From: Berkiella sp964606325
GTDB taxonomy: Bacteria > Pseudomonadota > Gammaproteobacteria > Berkiellales > Berkiellaceae
Assembly: GCA_964606325.1 (NCBI GenBank)
Contig: CAZSGE010000010.1
Location: 1 to 64,000, forward strand
Length of the DNA stretch: 64,000 nucleotides
Reading direction: 5' to 3'
The first letter of the stretch is position 1. Every line of letters starts with the position of its first letter. The position numbers and the translations under genes were made by a program. Below the pieces are notes generated by a model. That model did no database searches, had not been told where the DNA came from, and worked only from the letters and a program-made list of their open reading frames with translations. This document shows, one piece after another, positions 1 to 9,195 of this stretch.

Positions 1-2
1 AT

Positions 3-1094
3 AGGGATGATCCTTATTCACCTGAAAAAATCATGCTACTACAAAGCAGATTGGCACAAAGTGATTATTTTAAAACCACCAATGTCAAAGCCATGACGCA
101 GGAAGATTCTAACATTGTGCCGGTGGTGGTTGAGCTTGAAGATGCTAAGCCTAATCATTATATCTTGGGCGCGGGGTATGGCACAGATACTGGTGTTCGT
201 GGCAAATTAGGATGGACCAGAAGAAGACTCAATTCAATGGGCCATCGTTTTAGTGCGCAAGCACAAGTTTCAGAAATTTACGATAAACTTTACGTGGATT
301 ATAGCATTCCTGGCAAACACCCCTATACCGATCAATTAAAGTTACAAGCTGGCTTCTACGACGATGAGTTCAGTGAAAAGCCCTCTCAAATTTATGAAAC
401 AGGTATTTTAGAGGAACGAACTATTTCCCATTGGCAACGTCGCGTTGGTGTAAATTATCATCATGAACGTTTTAATGCGTTTATCACCAATGACATCATA
501 GAGTCTAAATTAATATTACCGACCATTACCTTTATACAAGTCAAAAAATCTGAATCAGATGGTGTCAGTGGCCGCCGTATTGAGTTTACCTTACGAGGCT
601 CAGTTGATGCCCTCATCAGTGATACCACCTTTATGCAATCTTATTTGCAATTAAAATGGGTACATGCATTTAATGAAAATACGCGACTATTAATTCGTGG
701 TGATTTTGGCGCAACCCTTCCAGATGACAGCGAAAATTTACCACTCAGTCAGCGCTTCTTTGCGGGCGGCGATTTAAGCTTGCGTGGATATGGTTATCGT
801 TCATTGCCAGCTGAAATAGATAAAGACGGCAACTACCAACCCGTGGGTGGCTCTTATTTAGCTGTTGGCAGCTTCGAGCTTGTGCAAACCATTAAAAAGC
901 CGTTTGGTGCATTTTCATTCGTTGATTTTGGTAATGCTTATCGCGAGTTATTTCAAGAAACAGCGATTGGTGTTGGTATTGGACTTGAATGGCAAACCCG
1001 GTTAGGCCCTATCAAATTTGCTGTTGCAAAGCCCTTAACAAAGACTTCTGATGCATGGCGCATTCACGCCACCTTTGGGCCTGAGCTTTCCTGA
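3..1094 (+). CDS. tamA: TamA outer-membrane assembly protein, C-terminal part (5' truncated)
   Basis: The frame is open from base 3, so the gene starts outside the window and only about 363 C-terminal residues are seen. This is the BamA/Omp85-type 16-stranded barrel: a POTRA end (VVVELEDAKPNHYILGAGYG), then alternating strands, and the family hallmark FFAGGDLSLRGYGYRSLPAE, the L6 loop with its RGY motif, about 100 residues from the end. The last strand ends in IHATFGPELS. TamA works with the periplasm-spanning TamB in outer-membrane protein or lipid transport. In most proteobacteria tamB follows immediately; here the likely partner lies about 9 kb downstream. The adjacent gene is convergent and 3 bp away. 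Confidence 0.9.
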   Translation, partial: RDDPYSPEKIMLLQSRLAQSDYFKTTNVKAMTQEDSNIVPVVVELEDAKPNHYILGAGYGTDTGVRGKLGWTRRRLNSMGHRFSAQAQVSEIYDKLYVDYSIPGKHPYTDQLKLQAGFYDDEFSEKPSQIYETGILEERTISHWQRRVGVNYHHERFNAFITNDIIESKLILPTITFIQVKKSESDGVSGRRIEFTLRGSVDALISDTTFMQSYLQLKWVHAFNENTRLLIRGDFGATLPDDSENLPLSQRFFAGGDLSLRGYGYRSLPAEIDKDGNYQPVGGSYLAVGSFELVQTIKKPFGAFSFVDFGNAYRELFQETAIGVGIGLEWQTRLGPIKFAVAKPLTKTSDAWRIHATFGPELS

Positions 1095-1097
1095 TGG

Positions 1098-2345
1098 CTA
1101 ACTCGGTTTCAATGATTTCATTTGAAGTGTAACGTTAACTTCCGCTGTATCTGGGGCTGAATCTGTGTCCTTTGCATCCCGAAATGGGGTATAGGTTGCT
1201 TGTTGGTGTTGGATCCGCTCTTGTTTTGAACAAACCTCTCTCACCAGCATAGTGGCATCAACAGGTGTCAAAAATGAACTTACTAAAGTAATGAAATCTG
1301 GGTCAAACAGCTTATCAATCTCATTTCCTAAAGAAAGATCTAGCGTAAAAACATGATATCGCTGTAAATTGGGCTCTTGCAATAAACCATTTAGATGTTT
1401 ATTTCCAACAATACATAATGCTGACGCAAAAGCATAATTTGATGCCTCTAGCGCCATACCTTGATTTCTGGCAATTAGACCTTGTTCTGAAATATTCCAA
1501 GTATTATTGCGCTTTTTATTTACATCAATAGCAATAATATTTTTACCAAGCTGATGTGCCAAAACATGCGCAGCAATACCAGGCGACCAGAGCTTAAGCA
1601 AGTAGGGATCTTGAATTGACTCATTATCGGAAAGCGACTCTTTCAGATCTAATGCATAGCGCTGCGTGTGTTCAATCATATAGTGTGGAATATCAAAATG
1701 TTCAGTCAACATAAGTAACATTGCATTGATAATGGTTTCGACAACACGCTCATGTGTCTCGCCCACCAACACCATGAGTGGTAGATTTTTTTGTTTTGCC
1801 AGTATACTTTGTTCATTGATTAATTTCCAAAGAATCTCACAAGCGTCAGCCATCTTATTTTGTATTTCATCATAGATCCATGGGTATGCTTTTTTTGTTT
1901 GAACTGACACATGATGAAAAATTGTTCTCAAAGCAGGTTTTTTTCTATATTGAGCATAGAATGTTTTTTTTAATTTTTCAGTAATGATTTGTAAAGGGAG
2001 AAGGTTTTCAGTCGTCGTGAAGGTTGTTAAAGGCAACACATGAGGCGCCACTGGCATCGCCGAATTAACGCCAAATCTTAGTAAGAGATTAGCTAAACGA
2101 AACTTGTCATCCTTCCCTATATAAATGGCTACAGAAAATAAAGAGATTGGTTGTGCAGATATACTGGGTATATTAACGTAAAGATTGGGATCAGCGCCTT
2201 TTTCTAGTAACTCAGCAATTTGGTGTTCTATTTCACGAGTATTAAAACAATTTAATATATTATCAATGTAGTTATGCAAACTTGTTAAAAATTCATGGTT
2301 GGGCGACTCAAGTTCAGTAACAATAGTTTGCGCTTTTTGAAACAT
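1098..2345 (-). CDS. Ankyrin-like repeats plus TIKI/TraB-superfamily domain protein, candidate effector
   Basis: 415 residues. Residues about 37-95 look like an ankyrin pair (LLEKGADPN, later LANLLLRFGVN). The C-terminal half has the three hallmarks of the TIKI/TraB/ChaN/EreA hydrolase superfamily: GETH at 195-198, RNQGM at 293-297 and VGNKHLNGL at 313-321, with IEH at 224-226. Members act as metal-dependent proteases, pheromone inactivators or esterases, so a hydrolase is plausible but the substrate is unknown. There is no signal peptide or membrane segment. The ribosome site is weak. It lies inside the block separating tamA from tamB. The superfamily call is my motif reading, not an alignment; the ankyrin call is weaker. 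Confidence 0.6.
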   Translation of the reverse strand: MFQKAQTIVTELESPNHEFLTSLHNYIDNILNCFNTREIEHQIAELLEKGADPNLYVNIPSISAQPISLFSVAIYIGKDDKFRLANLLLRFGVNSAMPVAPHVLPLTTFTTTENLLPLQIITEKLKKTFYAQYRKKPALRTIFHHVSVQTKKAYPWIYDEIQNKMADACEILWKLINEQSILAKQKNLPLMVLVGETHERVVETIINAMLLMLTEHFDIPHYMIEHTQRYALDLKESLSDNESIQDPYLLKLWSPGIAAHVLAHQLGKNIIAIDVNKKRNNTWNISEQGLIARNQGMALEASNYAFASALCIVGNKHLNGLLQEPNLQRYHVFTLDLSLGNEIDKLFDPDFITLVSSFLTPVDATMLVREVCSKQERIQHQQATYTPFRDAKDTDSAPDTAEVNVTLQMKSLKPS

Positions 2346-2459
2346 ATTCTGATCTAATATCGGAAATTTATAAGTCTGGGATTATAAGATATCATACTAA
2401 TTTTGAGCAACACTTTTAGATAAAGTGTTATAAAAGATAGATGAGGGAACGATCAACGC

Positions 2460-4823
2460 TTATCTATTTTTATGAGGACTAGGCTTGAATATTTCCTGCT
2501 TAGGGCGAAGAATAGCCTCAACCTGGCTAACTAATTCAGCGCATTTCACAAGCTTGTTTTGTTTGGTTAATTTTCGCAAAGAAGCAAGATCAGGCTGAGT
2601 TTCAGATAAATTTAAAATTTCATGAAATAGTCTATTTTTAAGGACCTGCCGCTCATCAAGTATGGGATCATAATTCTTAATATACTCATCAACAAGTGAT
2701 TTAATTTTTTCTTTGCTGTCAAGCTTTTCGCGCATTTTTTGCTGAGGAGAAAGCATGTTGCTTTTGCTAAAAACGACTGTTTCACGTTTAGTTTTGCCTG
2801 TCGACTCAGACAATGGAACAGGAGATGTTATCTTAGGATCGACGACTAACGAGATAGGCTCAGTTGATTTAGCAGAATCTTGTCTGTCCAAAAATGCATT
2901 AGAAGCTTTACTTAGAGAAGACTGCAGCGCTTGAATGTTACTTTTAACCAAATCAAAACGTTGTGATAAATGTATTTCTTGTTTTTCAAGATCTGCTGCT
3001 AAATCTGAAAAATGAGTAGGTATCACCTGATCTTTCATGATATTGACGTTATATTTTTGAATGTTTTTATTAATAATATCAAAATTATAAATTGAGCAGT
3101 GATCAGATAATCCGGGATAGTTTTTATAAAGATATTCGACAAGAAATTTGGCAAATTTATCTTTATCTTTAAAATGAATATATCCTGTATTTGAATCATG
3201 AAACAAAAAACCATGTCTATCGTGATTTAATCCTACGGCGTGCCCTTCATTTGGATCAAAAAATGTAAGCATCAATCGTGAAGATACATCATCGCTAAGA
3301 CTATTCATTACCCCATCTACCAACTTTTTGAAAAAAGCCTTGGTATTTTTTCTTTTACTGCTAGAAGTAGCATGGCTTTTGTCTTCTGATTTAATTTCAA
3401 AAACCGTAGAATCCTTTTCATGATAAATTTCACCTTGAATATCCCATCTCAACCCTGATTCAAGCGTCATCATTAAATCATTTTTCATAGGATTAGCAGA
3501 GACATCAAATCTATAACTGACTTTGTTTTGCAATATAGTGTTGAATTTCTTCATCTTTCTTTCAAATGAAAGATTATCCCAATCAGGCGATGAACATATC
3601 ATTAGAAACTCTGCCGAATATCCTCCACACAACCCCTCGCTATTACCCATTGCAGCTAATGCACCTTGCTGTAGATGCTTTAACAGTCGCCCACCATACT
3701 TTTTAACATATTCTTTGTCTATGATACGTGCCCGATCTGAAACAAGATAAGGAAACCCCGTTTTCTCTTGTAGTTTAGCAATCGCTTTTTTTCTCTTTTT
3801 GTCGTTAAGAGATGGGTATTCCATATCTAACTGCTTCTTAGCATCTAAAGCCCTAACTCTGCTTTCAATATAACTTAATTCATCACTTACACCCTTTAAG
3901 CTTATATCAAGTATTTTGGCTTCATCCTCCAAAAAAACAGCTAATTCTGTTTTTTTCTTATGGATGTGCTTCTTAAAGCTTTCAATGGATTGTTCGATAT
4001 CGGCGTTGAATTGCTTTATTTGCGAATCCAGAACGCTTATATCATTTTCAAATTGAGCTTTTTCATCAGGTGATAGTTCAGATGCTTTGCTTTTAAAATC
4101 TTGCTGTAGTTCGCTAAGTGATTTCTCAACTTCAGAAAGTTTGACATTTTGTGTATCCAACTTCTTTTGCAACATCACATTCAGCTCTGCCTCAAGCTTA
4201 TTCATTCTATCAGCCACCATCGTTGGTCTTATTGCTTGATAAAAGTTTAAGGCCTCTAGTAGTTTAGCTTTCGCGAATTTTAGTTTATCAGCTGATTCTA
4301 TCGTTAAATCACCTTGTGATTCTAAATCCTGAAAAAGTGACCATACAGGATTTACCACCCCAGTCAGTAAAGCATATTGAAATGGTAACGAATGATGAAT
4401 ACTTAGTGTATTTAACATAACACCAACATTGTACAAGCAACCATAAAGGCCTTTAGGCCTATATAGTTCTTTTTTATAGAAAATGTAATTGTCTATTTCG
4501 GAGATAAGTTTGCTTAAATCACTCGATGGGGGCAGTGCTTTTAACTTGTCGACAATGGTGAAAAGTTCGGATATAGAAGTAACATTTTGCACAACATTTG
4601 AAAGTGTTGTTGAATAAGGCACACCCATCTCATTTTTTAGAGGATTTAATAACGGTAGGATTTTGCTTTTAGCTGCAAGTTTTTGAATGTTCGTCGAGAT
4701 TACTAAAATTTCCTCGCTGCTAGCTTTAGCAGATCTATAAACGGGTAAGCTATTAAATGTTTTTACTGTACTGATGTCGTCACTATTTACAAGTGATGCA
4801 ATAAATTCTTCTGTAAAGGGCAT
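2460..4823 (-). CDS. Large coiled-coil protein with C58/YopT-like cysteine protease motifs, candidate effector
   Basis: 787 residues. Residues about 205-335 are heptad-rich and strongly charged (coiled coil). They are followed by a domain with a plausible papain-fold triad: C399 in EGLCGGYSAEFLM, H528 in NEGHAVGLN, and D543 in FLFHDSNTG. The order and local context (Cys before a helix, His in a strand with G-A-V, Asp followed by N-x-G) match the C58 family of YopT and AvrPphB and related toxin proteases. A second helical, lysine-rich region fills 600-787. There is no signal peptide. An AGAG ribosome site precedes the ATG. The triad is seen in the sequence; C58 membership is inferred from its pattern. 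The family's known activity is cleavage of host proteins. Confidence 0.6.
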   Translation of the reverse strand: MPFTEEFIASLVNSDDISTVKTFNSLPVYRSAKASSEEILVISTNIQKLAAKSKILPLLNPLKNEMGVPYSTTLSNVVQNVTSISELFTIVDKLKALPPSSDLSKLISEIDNYIFYKKELYRPKGLYGCLYNVGVMLNTLSIHHSLPFQYALLTGVVNPVWSLFQDLESQGDLTIESADKLKFAKAKLLEALNFYQAIRPTMVADRMNKLEAELNVMLQKKLDTQNVKLSEVEKSLSELQQDFKSKASELSPDEKAQFENDISVLDSQIKQFNADIEQSIESFKKHIHKKKTELAVFLEDEAKILDISLKGVSDELSYIESRVRALDAKKQLDMEYPSLNDKKRKKAIAKLQEKTGFPYLVSDRARIIDKEYVKKYGGRLLKHLQQGALAAMGNSEGLCGGYSAEFLMICSSPDWDNLSFERKMKKFNTILQNKVSYRFDVSANPMKNDLMMTLESGLRWDIQGEIYHEKDSTVFEIKSEDKSHATSSSKRKNTKAFFKKLVDGVMNSLSDDVSSRLMLTFFDPNEGHAVGLNHDRHGFLFHDSNTGYIHFKDKDKFAKFLVEYLYKNYPGLSDHCSIYNFDIINKNIQKYNVNIMKDQVIPTHFSDLAADLEKQEIHLSQRFDLVKSNIQALQSSLSKASNAFLDRQDSAKSTEPISLVVDPKITSPVPLSESTGKTKRETVVFSKSNMLSPQQKMREKLDSKEKIKSLVDEYIKNYDPILDERQVLKNRLFHEILNLSETQPDLASLRKLTKQNKLVKCAELVSQVEAILRPKQEIFKPSPHKNR

Positions 4824-5473
4824 ATATTGATCTCTTATTTTTGATTTTTACCAGTTTTTTGGGGCTGCACTCTCTTGAATAACGCTATTTTTCATTTGAG
4901 AAACAAGATTTCTGAGGTCAGCGCTTTATAACTTATCAACGGTACTCGACACATCACGTTCATTTTCATCTACTGGTTGGATGCATGAATTCACTTAAAA
5001 GTTCAACTTAAAGACAGTGTGTAGCCACAACGAAAAGGTTTTGTCAGATTATAAACACAGTGATGAAACCAGTTGGTAAATGATGCGTGTATATCAAAGA
5101 GATGTTTTCCTTTTGCCTATGAGGACATCCATCGTAATGCGGCCCGCCATGCCTATGAGGACATCCATCGTAATGCGGCCCGCCATACGGGACACCCATC
5201 TTAAAAGCTAATTTTCGAACGATTTCTCGTTTGAGGACATCCATCACTGACAAGATTTATCGACAAATTTTGGAACAACCATAGCTTTGTATCACGTAAA
5301 TAAAATAAGTGATCTCATTGTTAAAAACAGGTTTATTTATAGTTTTCTAACCTATTACGACAACAAAAAGTGAGTCGTTCAACTCAAAAGACGGACCGCA
5401 TTGACAAAAAATAGTTGCTCACATAATGTGTACCACCTTACTAACAACAGTTATTCCAATCAGGAACTGATCT
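4824..5473. other. 650-bp intergenic region with REP-like repeats and no convincing gene
   Basis: The gap between the protease candidate and the membrane-protein gene holds four copies of the GGACATCCAT-type repeat (5123-5244), two of them in a perfect 36-bp tandem duplication. The only sizeable frame (minus strand, 5044-5253) is repeat translated into a low-complexity peptide and is not called. A clear ribosome site (CAGGAAC) for the next gene lies at 5461-5467. Confidence 0.6.
5115..5186. repeat. Perfect 36-bp tandem duplication containing the GGACATCCAT repeat core
   Basis: Bases 5115-5150 and 5151-5186 are identical 36-mers beginning GCCTATGAGGACATCCATCG and ending CGGCCCGCCAT. A diverged third core (GGGACACCCAT) follows at 5189-5199 and a further core at 5235-5244. 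Part of the dispersed family that flanks the RAYT gene. Confidence 0.9.
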
Positions 5474-6760
5474 ATGGCATCTATCGCAGAACAAATCGAC
5501 TACTTCCGAACCTTGGCAAATCAATATGCAGCACAAACGCTCGCAGCTATTGATAGTTATCGCATCACTGTGGCAACACAAATACAGGTTTATAGCTTGA
5601 GGTTTGCAGCACTCGTTAAACAAAGCTATTACGCCACATTAACTAAAATTGCCAATGCAAGAGACTGGTTTATTTCTCTTGTGACTTCTGGTTGGTTGAA
5701 ACAACAAGCATTATGGCTACTAGATGTTTTTATACGTGGCTTCTGGAAAGGTTATAACGCAGTAATAAGTTTTGCGAACTTCATGATTGCACTCTCAAGA
5801 GCAATCATTAAATTAATTAAATATGTACCTGAAATATTACGAGACATTGCTAATGATCTAATCCAAGTGATTAAAGCTTACTATGACGTTGTTAAAATTC
5901 TGCTAAATCACACTTTTAATTTATTGCAAAGATTAGCGGTTCGTTGCTTTAATGAATTTATTCTATTAATAACCAACTTGCCAGCTCATTTATCAAAAGC
6001 ATGGTATCTCTTTTCGAACGCTATAATGACAATTAAAGATTTTGCGATAAGTATACTCAAGCATTTAAGTACTTTTTTTGCAAAGAATATACTCCCTCTT
6101 ATCCGTAACTTAACTTCTAAAATCGCTAAAGGTTTCGCCTTCATGATGGGCATGATAAGTGGATTTGTAGCTGGCATCTCTGAAATCTTAATGCGTGGCA
6201 TCACAAACACGATTGCAATAACATTTGGCCTCTGTGCTGCATTTGTTGATCTTAGCTTCGATATACTAGGATTTCTTTATAAGAATACGCTTGGCGCTGT
6301 TTTACCTACTTTACCTAGTATACCCCTTTTAGCTTCAACCTTACCGTTTGTTAAAGCTGGGCTAACAATTGGCTTAGTGGGTCTTAGTTGTTATGGCGCT
6401 TATAAAGGTTGCAAGAAACTATATCCCATCGCAAATAATTTTCTAAGAAACAAAGTAATACCGTCTTTTAATGAATTGGCCAGTAAATTCAAAGATAAGT
6501 TTAATCTAAAAAATAGCAATCAACAACGAGCCAACAAACCTAAGGCAGCAGTTCAATTACCTATGACGTTTGTGGCTAGCGGGAACCCTATAGCTGATCT
6601 ATTCAGCTTTGCAATTGGCTCAGCAATTCATCACGCTTCAAAAGATAAAGAATCCGCAACGGTAACACCTTTACGAGATGTTAGAAGATCAAGACATCTC
6701 CAAGAAGAAGTTCAAAAACCGGCTGCACGTTCAAATCGCAAACTTAGCGTTGATTATTAG
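5474..6760 (+). CDS. Unrecognised hydrophobic, helix-rich membrane protein
   Basis: 428 residues, no family recognised. Nearly the whole protein up to about residue 310 consists of hydrophobic or amphipathic helices broken by short charged turns (for example IRGFWKGYNAVISFANFMIA and GLTIGLVGLSCYGAYKGCKK). The tail, from about 325, is basic and polar, probably cytosolic, and ends RSNRKLSVDY. The ATG has a CAGGAAC ribosome site 7 bp upstream. It stands alone between two repeat-rich gaps in the tamA-tamB insertion. Membrane association is inferred from composition. It could be a membrane-targeted effector or a bacterial envelope protein. Confidence 0.7.
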   Translation: MASIAEQIDYFRTLANQYAAQTLAAIDSYRITVATQIQVYSLRFAALVKQSYYATLTKIANARDWFISLVTSGWLKQQALWLLDVFIRGFWKGYNAVISFANFMIALSRAIIKLIKYVPEILRDIANDLIQVIKAYYDVVKILLNHTFNLLQRLAVRCFNEFILLITNLPAHLSKAWYLFSNAIMTIKDFAISILKHLSTFFAKNILPLIRNLTSKIAKGFAFMMGMISGFVAGISEILMRGITNTIAITFGLCAAFVDLSFDILGFLYKNTLGAVLPTLPSIPLLASTLPFVKAGLTIGLVGLSCYGAYKGCKKLYPIANNFLRNKVIPSFNELASKFKDKFNLKNSNQQRANKPKAAVQLPMTFVASGNPIADLFSFAIGSAIHHASKDKESATVTPLRDVRRSRHLQEEVQKPAARSNRKLSVDY

Positions 6761-6790
6761 ATATTAAAAAGAATAAATAAGCATGGATAA

Positions 6791-6854
6791 GGACATCCAT
6801 GTTATTTGATAGAAAATCTCCTAATTATCAGCACCTCATTATCAGGACATCCAT
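6791..6854. repeat. Two GGACATCCAT repeats left of the RAYT gene
   Basis: Copies at 6791-6800 and 6845-6854, both in GGACATCCAT orientation, in the 240-bp gap before the transposase 3' end. Copies on the other side of the transposase run in the opposite orientation. Confidence 0.8.
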
Positions 6855-6963
6855 ATCAATCAAACACCAATCAACTCTCATCTATGATCTATTAATCAAA
6901 TGTTTTTTCTTACGTACACTTCATATTTAAAGTGAATTTTGAATAAACAGGAGAGGTTCTATC

Positions 6964-6996
6964 ATGGATTCAATGGATAAAAAGAAAATCAAATAA
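6964..6996 (+). other. Ten-codon reading frame behind a strong ribosome site, possible gene remnant
   Basis: A strong Shine-Dalgarno (AGGAGAGG) precedes an ATG at 6964 that opens only ten codons (MDSMDKKKIK) before TAA, abutting the convergent transposase gene. It may be the start of a gene cut off when the transposase module arrived, a tiny peptide, or chance. Confidence 0.25.
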
Positions 6997-7001
6997 AAGA
7001 T

Positions 7002-8012
7002 CTAAGCTACATTTGAATAACAACGTTTAGCAACTTTAACACCCTTTGGCAACCTACAAAAACCACTCTTTCTGCCAAAAGAAAGTAAATTTGATTCGCT
7101 ACCTATTGCATGGAAGAAGCTTTGCTCTAGATCTCTAACCATATCTAACCAACCATGGGGCGTTAAATTAAGGCGGGTTAATATTGGTGTAAGCGTTTCA
7201 GGGATTGCGCCACGTTTGTCGTCCCGAATTATACGACCCGTTTCATCAACAAGCTTAAAATAATCTGTAAGCTTAAAATCAATCTCAGGTCCTCGAGACA
7301 AGGGTTTATTAATGCCGTTGCTAAAGGGCATCAATCTTTTGGGTTGCTGCATAATATCTATATCGAGTGATGGATGTTTCTTCAAAGCATTACTATAGGC
7401 TTTAATGCGTTCATAGATAGAAGTAAATTCAGATTCTTCAGGCACACAAGCTTGGTTGGATCGAATCGGATTTAAATCAACATATGCCATTGTTGCGAGC
7501 AAAGCACCTTCATCTAATATAACTTTGGATTTAAAACGTCCCTCCCAAAAGCGACCTGTACAATCATCTTCCTTGTTTGAAGATCTGGCAATTGGTTCAT
7601 TTAAACATCTCATATACCAACTTAAGCTTGACAAACGTTCTCGCCAAAGTGCAATTATCTTAGCTACTTCAGACTCAGTTTTATGGGAATTAAGCATAAT
7701 TTCCGCATTTTTTGGAAAAAGCATCTTCCAGCGTTCAACGACTTCTTGAGCCTCCCAAGAGTTCGCCTGCTCTTCATCGATGTAAAGGACAGCATGATAA
7801 TGATTGCTCATAACAGCATAAGCGCAAACTTTGATGGAGAAAATGGTGGATAAATGAAGAATTCTTTCTTCAATCCATCTTTTACGGTGCGAGAAGTCCT
7901 GGCCTGTTTCCGTGTCAATACCACATAAAAATGATCGACGAACACAACGAACTATGCAGTGATAAAAGGATGATTTTTGCAAATCCACTAGTTCAGAGCG
8001 CGGCAAAGTCAT
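7002..8012 (-). CDS. REP-associated tyrosine transposase (RAYT, IS200/Y1-like)
   Basis: 336 residues. RAYTs are HUH-type single-strand nucleases, single-copy relatives of IS200/IS605 TnpA, that act on and are thought to spread REP palindromes. Seen here: the N-terminal FYHCIVRCVRRSFLCG, the HUH-type metal site MSNHYHAVLYID (H71, H73), and the helix GRFWEGRFKSK...AYVDLNPIRSN with the candidate nucleophile Y177. The gene is intact and starts MTLPRSELVD. Repeats of the GGACATCCAT family lie on both sides in opposite orientations (6791, 6845 against 8136, 8165, 8201), the usual RAYT arrangement. No standard IS ends or target duplication are visible. Confidence 0.92.
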   Translation of the reverse strand: MTLPRSELVDLQKSSFYHCIVRCVRRSFLCGIDTETGQDFSHRKRWIEERILHLSTIFSIKVCAYAVMSNHYHAVLYIDEEQANSWEAQEVVERWKMLFPKNAEIMLNSHKTESEVAKIIALWRERLSSLSWYMRCLNEPIARSSNKEDDCTGRFWEGRFKSKVILDEGALLATMAYVDLNPIRSNQACVPEESEFTSIYERIKAYSNALKKHPSLDIDIMQQPKRLMPFSNGINKPLSRGPEIDFKLTDYFKLVDETGRIIRDDKRGAIPETLTPILTRLNLTPHGWLDMVRDLEQSFFHAIGSESNLLSFGRKSGFCRLPKGVKVAKRCYSNVA

Positions 8013-8135
8013 GATACAACTTCTTATGCGAAATATATGCTTATTCCATTAAACTTAGATTATTGTTACAGAATACAATGCAACAGGCAATACTTTTCAG
8101 AAAATTTAATGTTTTCAGTTTAAATGATAACTATT

Positions 8136-8210
8136 ATGGATGTCCTGACAAAAAGAGAGTAATGATGGATGTCCCGAAACAAAAAGAATTAATAAATACT
8201 ATGGATGTCC
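8136..8210. repeat. Three ATGGATGTCC repeats right of the RAYT gene
   Basis: Copies at 8136-8145, 8165-8174 and 8201-8210, inverted relative to those left of the transposase. The last supplies the stop and final codons of the kinase-like gene (stop at 8199-8201, C-terminus QGHP). Another copy lies at 9196-9205, beyond that gene. Confidence 0.8.
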
Positions 8211-9068
8211 CTGTAATATGGCCTGATATTTTTCAGTAGCGTTAATAACAAAGTTTACATTGTTCAGTATGTCATGATTATTATTTCTTAGGGAAAACAC
8301 ATGATCTGATAAACTTTCATTTTTAATCAATTTTGAAAAGAAAAGAATATCCATGATATTTCTCAGCTCATCATGCAAATATTTTTTCTCTGTATCATAA
8401 GCTGCAATATCCGTTGCACAATCATAATCAATAATATACGCACGCCATTCTCTGTCGTGGCTCAATATGTCAATGATAATATTTCGCTCATGTATATCAT
8501 TATGACGAATAATTTTACAGCCTACCATTGCTTTCCATTCAAGCAAAAGCGCTCTTAAAAGCTTAGCTTGCTCGCTATCACTTAATTGTTGATTAGTTGA
8601 ATTGAGAATCTCAATGAGCTCTGCCAAAGTAATCCCTGGCAGTAATTCCATGAATATATAGCCTTCATGCTTCACCTCGCCGTTACGACAAACAACTGTT
8701 CTTTGCCTCTTACCGAAATAGTAGTGACGAGCTTGCATGAACTGAACCTCATGCTCATAATTTTTATTATGATGATGAATTTTAACTAGACCTATTTCCT
8801 TAGTTTGGGTATTAGAAGCTAAATAAATACTAGTTGGAAAATCATCATCTTTTTTTTCCTTTCTTAAGCTTTCTGGATATATCGCATATTCATTCCCCTC
8901 ATCGTCTTTTATCTTGAGCATGTTTTTAAATTGATGATGCAACAAATACTCTTTGAATTCATTTTTTAAAAGCATTAATCGGGTTCTATATATATGATCT
9001 TTCCAGTCTTGTTCTGGAACTTTATTTCTACTTTGCTGGTACAGAGGAAGAAACGATGGATTGAGCAC
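8199..9068 (-). CDS. Eukaryotic-like protein kinase fold protein, candidate effector
   Basis: 289 residues. Kinase landmarks in order: candidate ATP-anchoring lysine K96 (GLVKIHHH) paired with E106, hinge-like FMELLPGITLAEL (139-151), catalytic loop IIRHNDIHERNIII (H189, D191, N196), and a DYD in place of DFG (D214). The HxDxxxxN loop lacks the usual lysine two residues after the Asp, so it resembles lipid- or small-molecule-kinase-type loops as much as Ser/Thr kinases. It starts with GTG behind a GAGG ribosome site. The C-terminus and stop fall inside an ATGGATGTCC repeat, so an ancestral 3' end may have been replaced. Substrate unknown. Confidence 0.7.
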   Translation of the reverse strand: MLNPSFLPLYQQSRNKVPEQDWKDHIYRTRLMLLKNEFKEYLLHHQFKNMLKIKDDEGNEYAIYPESLRKEKKDDDFPTSIYLASNTQTKEIGLVKIHHHNKNYEHEVQFMQARHYYFGKRQRTVVCRNGEVKHEGYIFMELLPGITLAELIEILNSTNQQLSDSEQAKLLRALLLEWKAMVGCKIIRHNDIHERNIIIDILSHDREWRAYIIDYDCATDIAAYDTEKKYLHDELRNIMDILFFSKLIKNESLSDHVFSLRNNNHDILNNVNFVINATEKYQAILQGHP

Positions 9069-9195
9069 ACTAACCTCTATTGGTAATTTTCATCTGATAA
9101 TATAGGCATAAGACTAAATGGGAAGTAAATGATGCAAAAGGTTACGGGAACCTCATGGGTAACTTATAACTAACTTAAGTCAGAGTTTAACTAAG

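Noticed and set aside
3523..3750. 75-codon plus-strand frame inside the protease candidate
   Set aside because: Shadow of the longer, well-supported minus-strand gene.
5044..5253. 69-codon minus-strand frame rich in GGPHYDGCPHR repeats
   Set aside because: It is the translated 36-bp tandem repeat, with no ribosome site and no independent evidence of coding.
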